A stretch of DNA of 64,000 nucleotides from Heliocybe sulcata (lineage: Eukaryota; Basidiomycota; Agaricomycetes; Gloeophyllales; Gloeophyllaceae): assembly GCA_004369045.1 (NCBI GenBank), contig ML213504.1, positions 405,508 to 469,507 on the forward strand, given 5' to 3'. Every line of letters starts with the position of its first letter. The stretch's first letter is position 1. The notes beneath the pieces are model-generated. The model saw nothing but the letters and a program-made list of their open reading frames with translations, was not told where the DNA came from and searched no databases. This document shows positions 58,539 through 64,000 of this stretch, one piece after another. The translations under genes and the position numbers were made by a program.

Positions 58539-60893
58539 ATGCTGGCTACCCCGCTGTATCCCCCGACGCCCTTCTCTCCGGGATCCAAGGCCGAAGAGTC
58601 TACCCAGTACCGGCCAGCTCGCGACGTAGAGGCCTTTAATAGTCTTCTCCCCCCAGCTGTGGAGTTCGTAGAGGGATCCTCTTCCGGTACACTTGCTGTA
58701 GCGGAGGGAAAGTACGAGCCGATCAATGCCTCGCCCAAAGCACCCTCGGCACCCCAAGTGAGTTATAATTCGATCAACTAAGGTTCCTGTCCCAATTTGA
58801 AGCCTTTCCAGCCTAATGGCACTTCCAAGGCGCCTCCCCCGTCGCCCATGAAGCCCAGCCAGAAGCCCAAGCTCTCCGACTCCAAACCGCAGATTTCACC
58901 ATTATTCACAGGAACACTCGAAAGTGCCTGGCCCACTGACTTATCGGTAGGCTCGGGCCTCAGTAACATGGGCAACACCTGTTTTCTGAACAGTGCCCTG
59001 CAATGCCTCCTGCATACACCACCGCTACTTAGAGTGCTATGGGCCCACAAGGGACGCGATGACCCATGTAGGAACTGTATTATGTGCAAGTCTAACGTCA
59101 GCTCATATAGACGCGTTGATCTTAGGTCGCGTGAAGCAAAGCGCTTTCTGTATGGTCTGTGCTCTTCGGCAAGTGATGGTCGACTCTCACTCTGGCAAGC
59201 GGCGTTCTTTCAACCCCTGGCCAGTTACCACTAAGATGCAATGTAAGCTTTAACTGCGCCCGATAATTGACGGAACTGACTGTTTTCTAGCTATCGCGAA
59301 GCACATGAAGAAAGGTCGGCAAGAGGACTCTCACGAGTTCCTCCGCTATGCCATCGATGCTCTCCAGAAATCTTGCTTGACGGGCCATTCACCGTGAGTT
59401 CCACCCAGCAAAAGGCTACTATACTATAGTAGTTGATGTCCTGCGCAGAAAAATAGACCCAAAACTCGCTGAAACGACCTGGGTCCACAAGTTGTGGGGC
59501 GGACGACTCCGTTCCAGAGTTACTTGCCAGGAATGCCACTACAATAGTGACACGTACGATAGTATTCTGGACCTGAGCATCGACATCTATGACTGTGGAA
59601 CACTCCGGGATGCGCTAAAGAGATTCGTCGCTGTCGATGTTCTCAAAGGACAGAACAAATATAAATGTGAAAAGTGAGTAAGATATCCCCACTGAGGGTA
59701 CCACTTTCTGAACAACATTTGGACGCAGATGCACAAAGCCTGTGGTTGCTCACAAGCGCTTCACAATCCATGACGCCCCGCTCGTCCTGACGGTTCACTT
59801 GAAGCGCTTTACTCCCCTTGGCCGTAAGATCGGACATCCGCTGAAGTATGAGGAGCACCTATCGTTGCAACCCTATATGAGTGATGGTCAGTTCGGACCG
59901 GCGTATTCGCTATATGGCGTCATCTGCCATGCGGGTGGTGGGCCTAACTCGGGTCACTACTACGCATACATCAAGGCCAGCAACGGCCGATGGTACGAGA
60001 TGAATGACGAGTCCGTGTCGCCACACCAGGGTACGCCTACCAATATCAAGAACGCCTACATCTTGTTCTACATGAGGGACAAGGGCCAGGCTCTCGAGGC
60101 TGCAGTGTCCTCAGGAGCTGTGCCACGGCCCGGAGGCTTAGCTGGAAAGACAGGTGTCGCCGCTGCCATGAAGAAGCGGAAGGAGAGGGAGGATGACGAG
60201 GACGTTGGCGTGAGGGCGGCTCCTTCGCCTCCTAAGCGGTTCATTGGCCCTGTCATTCCTCCTCACATCGCGGCAGGGAGAAAGGCTGCTGAAGAAAGTG
60301 TGCCCCAATCTGATCCTCAGGCCGAGGTGGTCAAGAAGAAGATAGCTGCTCTCACGAAGAGCCCTGCTTTGCAGAACCTTGCCCAGTATGCTGATGATGA
60401 CGATGACGACGAGGAAGGGGAGAAACCCTCAGCCTTGCCTGCTACAGGAAACTCGGACCTCAAGCCTCAGACTGAGGATAAGGAGGAGAGTGGCGCATCA
60501 CCCGTTCGACCGCCGCCGCCGCCTTCAGTCGCCCGGCCTTCCATTCCGCTTCCCTCGACGCCAGTTAGGGCGCCTGTGCCGCCTAGCAGCTTCTATGCCG
60601 CGCCGACAACCGATAAGAAGCGGAAGTCGCCCGATTACCGCGATGACAGACGGTCCGAGGATAACAGGGACTGGGCGCGAAGGCCATTACCCTTCAGCTC
60701 TCCTCAGCGACAGCATGGCAAGCGGAGGGACCACCGTGATCGGGATTCCAGTAGACGGCATTCGGGTGGCTATCATAATCCATACAACCGCCTCTCCGGA
60801 GGAAACAATCTGCGGTCTCAGCGGGACGACGGTCCCAGGAACAACCCGAAGCACAGATACGGCGGGAAAAAGAGGCGACCCGTGCTCATCTAG
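58539..60893 (+). CDS. Ubiquitin-specific protease, USP36/Ubp10 type
   Basis: Six exons: 58539-58757, 58812-59067, 59126-59242, 59291-59393, 59449-59673, 59729-60893; about 694 residues. The catalytic domain is complete: cysteine in [15 protein letters not shown] (about residue 130), histidine in [12 protein letters not shown], and the polar residue in NDESVS. A zinc ribbon is formed by CQEC and, across the last splice, [15 protein letters not shown] and [17 protein letters not shown] match the USP36/USP42/Ubp10 group. The C-terminal 270 residues are basic, proline and serine-rich ([25 protein letters not shown]), as expected of a nucleolar protein. In yeast and animals these enzymes stabilise the largest RNA polymerase I subunit and remove ubiquitin from histone H2B. 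A role here is inferred. Confidence 0.9.
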
Positions 60894-61048
60894 AGCTGTA
60901 TACCACGGGTTCGTTGTGAGATGATTTATTCCTGTTTATTCTCCCTCTAGGATGCTTGCGAGTGGGTGGACTCTCTTTGTCATGTTCCAGCGTCTACAAG
61001 TGTTGCTAGGCGGGTTGTGTACAAGAAAGATGTATATACAAAGTGTTA

Positions 61049-62873
61049 TTATAATTTGGCCTTGATAACACCTGGCCCTGCTGATGGTGCTTGCTCCTCC
61101 CAATAGACAACAGTTACAGTGATATCATCCCGATAGCGTCTAGAGTAAGGTGGCGGAATGCTCATGACTTCTCGCAAGTCCATCTCGTCCGCTCCCGCTA
61201 AAGCGTTCCTTAGCAGATGGGCGCCGACGTGGTCGTCGACGAAGGCCCATTGACCAGGACGTTGCTCGGGGTTTGAGGCCTTCCCATTGACAGTGGCCGT
61301 ACCGGTGGTGGTAGGTACCAATGATGGCAGGGACGCCTTCGGGACTGAGCCCTTGAGACCTAAGAGGTAGCCTCCGACAAGCGCCACTGCTTCTTCAGAC
61401 GTGATTCTGTCCCAGAGGCCGTCTGTTGCCAAGATCAGGAAGCGGAACGTTGATTTCTGCTTCGCTTCGCCAGACTCAGACACGAGAGAAAGAGGCATTT
61501 GTGTTACCACTGGACGAGCTGTAACGTAGGGTGGCGTTTTCAGGAGAGCAGGAGGGTTGCGCATCTCGTTGCTGCTGGGAAAGTATGTCTGCTTCAGACT
61601 TGGAAAGATGTAGTAGTTCAGTTCGCAGCTTCGGCTCGGGATGAATGAAGAGAGGACATACACTTGCTGGATTTCCCGAGGCCATTTGTACCGAGCGTCG
61701 CCAAACGCTCTCGTAGGTTCGAGCCCGCCGAGGACGCGACCATCGCGGATGACTTCCGAGGGGTCGTCCGAAGGGTGTTCCGAACGAACTCTGTGCGTAT
61801 AGGTCAGATGGCACCATCTGAGTCGCATAAAAATTCTACCAACCTCGTGTATTCCTTGGGATTCCGGCCGGTCTGGTCTTCGCTCAGGGCTTCGACGCGC
61901 CAGGACCCTGAACCGTCACCATTATCCTCGTACACGCCAGCTACGGCACGGCTGTCCCCAGTGCATGCAACATACAGCTTCTGCTGCGAAGTGTCTATTA
62001 GAGCGGCGATAGCGCAGCTACCTAGCGACAACGACAATTAGATGACTTGCCAGAGACCGGGACTTACGTACCTGATAGGGCTGGACGAATGGTGGCGATC
62101 GCCATGGGGTCTTGACTGAGGTCTGGCAGGATTTTCTTTTCTCTCGCAGTTTGGTCTATATTTGCGGCCAATACTCGCAGAGGCGCGTTGATCAACTCCG
62201 AGTCGAGGCTTACGAATGCATGCTCGAGAGCTTCGGCAGTACCATTTGGCCCGAGATCGGACGGTGATGAGGAGGAGGAACGAAAGAAGGATTTGACCCA
62301 CTCCATGACGCCAGATGCTGATTTGTTGTTGCTGCCCATCGACGCTTTTGACAACTGCAAGCTGACCGCAGGGATGAGGGTCTTTGTTAGCAGCCGAGAC
62401 GTGTAAGGACCTGCGTGCCCATCCATGACAGCAAAGAGCAAGAAATCTCCTGCAGCGCCACGCGCCAGGAGATCCTTGGGTATAACCCCGTGGACGTTGG
62501 CGTCTTCAATCGGGTCATTGGACGCGAGAGAGACCGTGGCACGTTTCCATTGAATTGTATCTTGCGAGGCCACAGTTTCTAGCACTGCGTTCTCCTTTAA
62601 GCGTTTCTCCACCTCTTCCTTGGCAAGCAAGGGCGCGCTCATTTCTTGATAAGCAAGCTTCCCCTCTGAGTCCCGCACTCGGATTCGGAAGCCCACAGTT
62701 TCGGGCCTGCTAGGCCTGCCGGTGGAGTACCATAGATAGGTGGATGCTCCGATGACACCTGTTGTAGCTGCAACGGGCTTCCAGGCGCGCCTCCACATTA
62801 AAGCCTGCAGCTGGTGACGGATTTCCAGGCTGGAACTGGCTGCAGCCGGCAGACACTCGTTCCCCTGGAGCAT
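61049..62873 (-). CDS. PTC5: Mitochondrial PP2C protein phosphatase (Ptc5/PDP type)
   Basis: Four minus-strand exons, 62072-62873, 61844-62021, 61664-61790 and 61049-61588; about 548 residues. An N-terminal basic stretch with a hydrophobic helix (PVAATTGVIGASTYLWY) suggests import into mitochondria and membrane anchoring. PP2C metal-site motifs: PIEDANVHG, LLFAVMDGHAG, GSCAIAALID, ACTGDSRAVAG, LATDGLWDRI and YRDDITVTVVYW. The length and N terminus fit the pyruvate dehydrogenase phosphatase branch, in yeast Ptc5, which reactivates pyruvate dehydrogenase. The specific substrate is an inference. It is convergent with the deubiquitinase gene, with 155 nt between stops. Confidence 0.9.
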
Positions 62874-62920
62874 CTAAGCATATGCTGCATTTTACTGAGG
62901 GGTATATCACTCACGGTTAA

Positions 62921-64000
62921 CCCAATATAAGAGAGAAATTGGTATCAAATGCACCCTGGGAGGTTGCGTCATCGTTTGAACGTGAGTACCTATTTATTAG
63001 ATCCCACAGCCAGTATAATGGCGTACCTCCTGGCTACTTTCGGGCAGTTAGAAGAGTATTTGTGGATGCCGAGGCAGACAACGACGAGCACTCGTACAAC
63101 GTTCGGTTAGAGTGAGTCCGCCATCGCGCGCCATCGCGTACGGGGCTTTCCCAGAGCACGGGCGTCTACTGCGTGATCGAGCGCGCCATCACGTGACTGT
63201 TCGCCTGAATACGACCGCGGCACCGTCTTCCTTCCACACGTCCAAACCATAATCTAGTCATCGTAGTCGCTGGCATCGCCGACGACGAGCTTATATTCTT
63301 CATTCTGGCTCTACAGACGGTATTTGGGAACCTGTACAGGGGCCTTTTTGGCTCGCAGGACAAGCTGTCGTCGCATTCTACTCTAGCCGGCAACGGCATT
63401 TCTGGTCCGTCAAACAGCGGGGATAAGGGCAAGGCGAGAGATGAGCCCGACCAGAGCAATGATTTTATGGATGTAGCTGAGGATGAGAGTAAGGGCATGC
63501 ATGTGAGTGGGGCTGTCGACTTGGAGAGAGACGAGTGTGACCTCAAGCTGCATGCATCAAAGCCGAACAGTCCCAGCAGCAATGTAGCGAGAAATCCGGG
63601 ACTCTTCTTCTCGGCCGGAAGGGGCCCAGTCTACCTCCGAGTCAATCCGGAGACATACGCACCTGCGACCTTGGCTCATTACGGAATCAAGGTGCGCGAC
63701 TTTGGGTATGAAAGCACGCTGCCCCCTCTTCCCTCCGTTCGCTTGCCGCCCCGGCCTCCGAGTCAAGTAGATGGGGGTCCGAGACTCTTAAAGAGATCAA
63801 GGAGAGACTGGGATGATGAGACTCCGTTTTGGGGAGGCCCTCTCAATACCTACCCAAACTATTCATCGCATCCGCAAGGACCAGGGTCTGCGAAGAAACC
63901 GAAGCCTTTGGAGCGAACCCCAACCGAACCTGTCATTGACAGCGAGGGGTCCCAAGAAGTTCAAGAAGGGGAACTAAGACGACCGCAACGTCATGGAGTC
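62921..64000 (+). CDS. Unresolved gene running off the window end
   Basis: The clearest part is an open stretch from about 63317 to the end, beginning TVFGNLYRGLFGSQDK. It continues through GLFFSAGRGPVYLRVNPETY and YGIKVRDFGYESTLPPLP to a proline/arginine-rich region. A second coding-like piece, NGVPPGYFRAVRRVFVDAEA, lies at about 63010-63110 and is followed by a GTGAGT donor. The two pieces do not join in phase by any splice pair I tried, and no convincing start codon was found. A region with IADDELIFFILALQ just before the main piece is also open and may be coding. Product unknown; the 3' end lies outside the window. Confidence 0.5.

Noticed and set aside
1-64000. tRNA or rRNA genes and intact transposons
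   Set aside because: I looked for box-B-like GGTTCGA stretches, terminal repeats and transposase or reverse-transcriptase motifs and found none that held up.

Overview
The window is a gene-dense piece of nuclear DNA from a filamentous basidiomycete, most likely an Agaricomycete. The evidence is the many short GT-AG introns (about 45-70 nt), exons down to 10-25 nt, compact head-to-head gene pairs, and F-box/leucine-rich-repeat-like proteins of the kind expanded in mushroom-forming fungi. About 30 protein genes can be read. Nearly all are intron-rich, so gene models were built by joining exons whose reading phases match and whose products match known families. No tRNA, rRNA, CRISPR array or intact transposon was recognised. 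A 645-nt run of N (43737-44381) is an assembly gap.

Layout. 1-5.3 kb: a small uncharacterised protein and two tandem F-box/LRR-like genes on the minus strand. 5.4-11.3 kb: the largest subunit of RNA polymerase I (minus, 14 exons), abutting a small plus-strand gene. 11.7-19.3 kb: an aldehyde dehydrogenase, the ESCRT-III protein Vps60/CHMP5, a third F-box/LRR-like copy with a damaged start, and homoserine O-acetyltransferase. 19.6-25.4 kb: a large disordered protein, the ESCRT-III protein Did2/CHMP1, and a Svp26/TEX261 cargo adaptor sharing an upstream region with Did2. 25.7-33.7 kb: a synaptojanin-type phosphoinositide phosphatase (22 exons), then SF3A3/Prp9 head to head with the eIF4A3/Fal1 helicase. 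33.7-36.5 kb: gene-poor, with weak traces of a decayed coding region. 36.6-39.4 kb: a 77-residue cysteine-rich protein split over seven tiny exons, then SF3B6/p14 and Lcl2. 39.6-43.4 kb: a coiled-coil protein and a mucin-like single-pass membrane protein. After the gap come a mitochondrial enoyl-CoA hydratase, exocyst Sec10, Rix1, Rrn11, a Laa2/aftiphilin-like protein, a second kind of F-box protein, a C2H2 zinc-finger protein, a USP36/Ubp10-type deubiquitinase, a mitochondrial PP2C phosphatase, and the 5' part of an unresolved gene running off the end.

Themes. Most genes are housekeeping, but related functions recur: RNA polymerase I and ribosome biogenesis (RPA190, RRN11, RIX1, USP36-like), pre-mRNA splicing (SF3A3, eIF4A3/FAL1, SF3B6), and membrane traffic (VPS60, DID2, SVP26, synaptojanin, SEC10, Laa2-like). 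These groupings may be chance. The most novel locus is the cysteine-rich microexon gene at 36561-37123, which six-frame reading misses completely.
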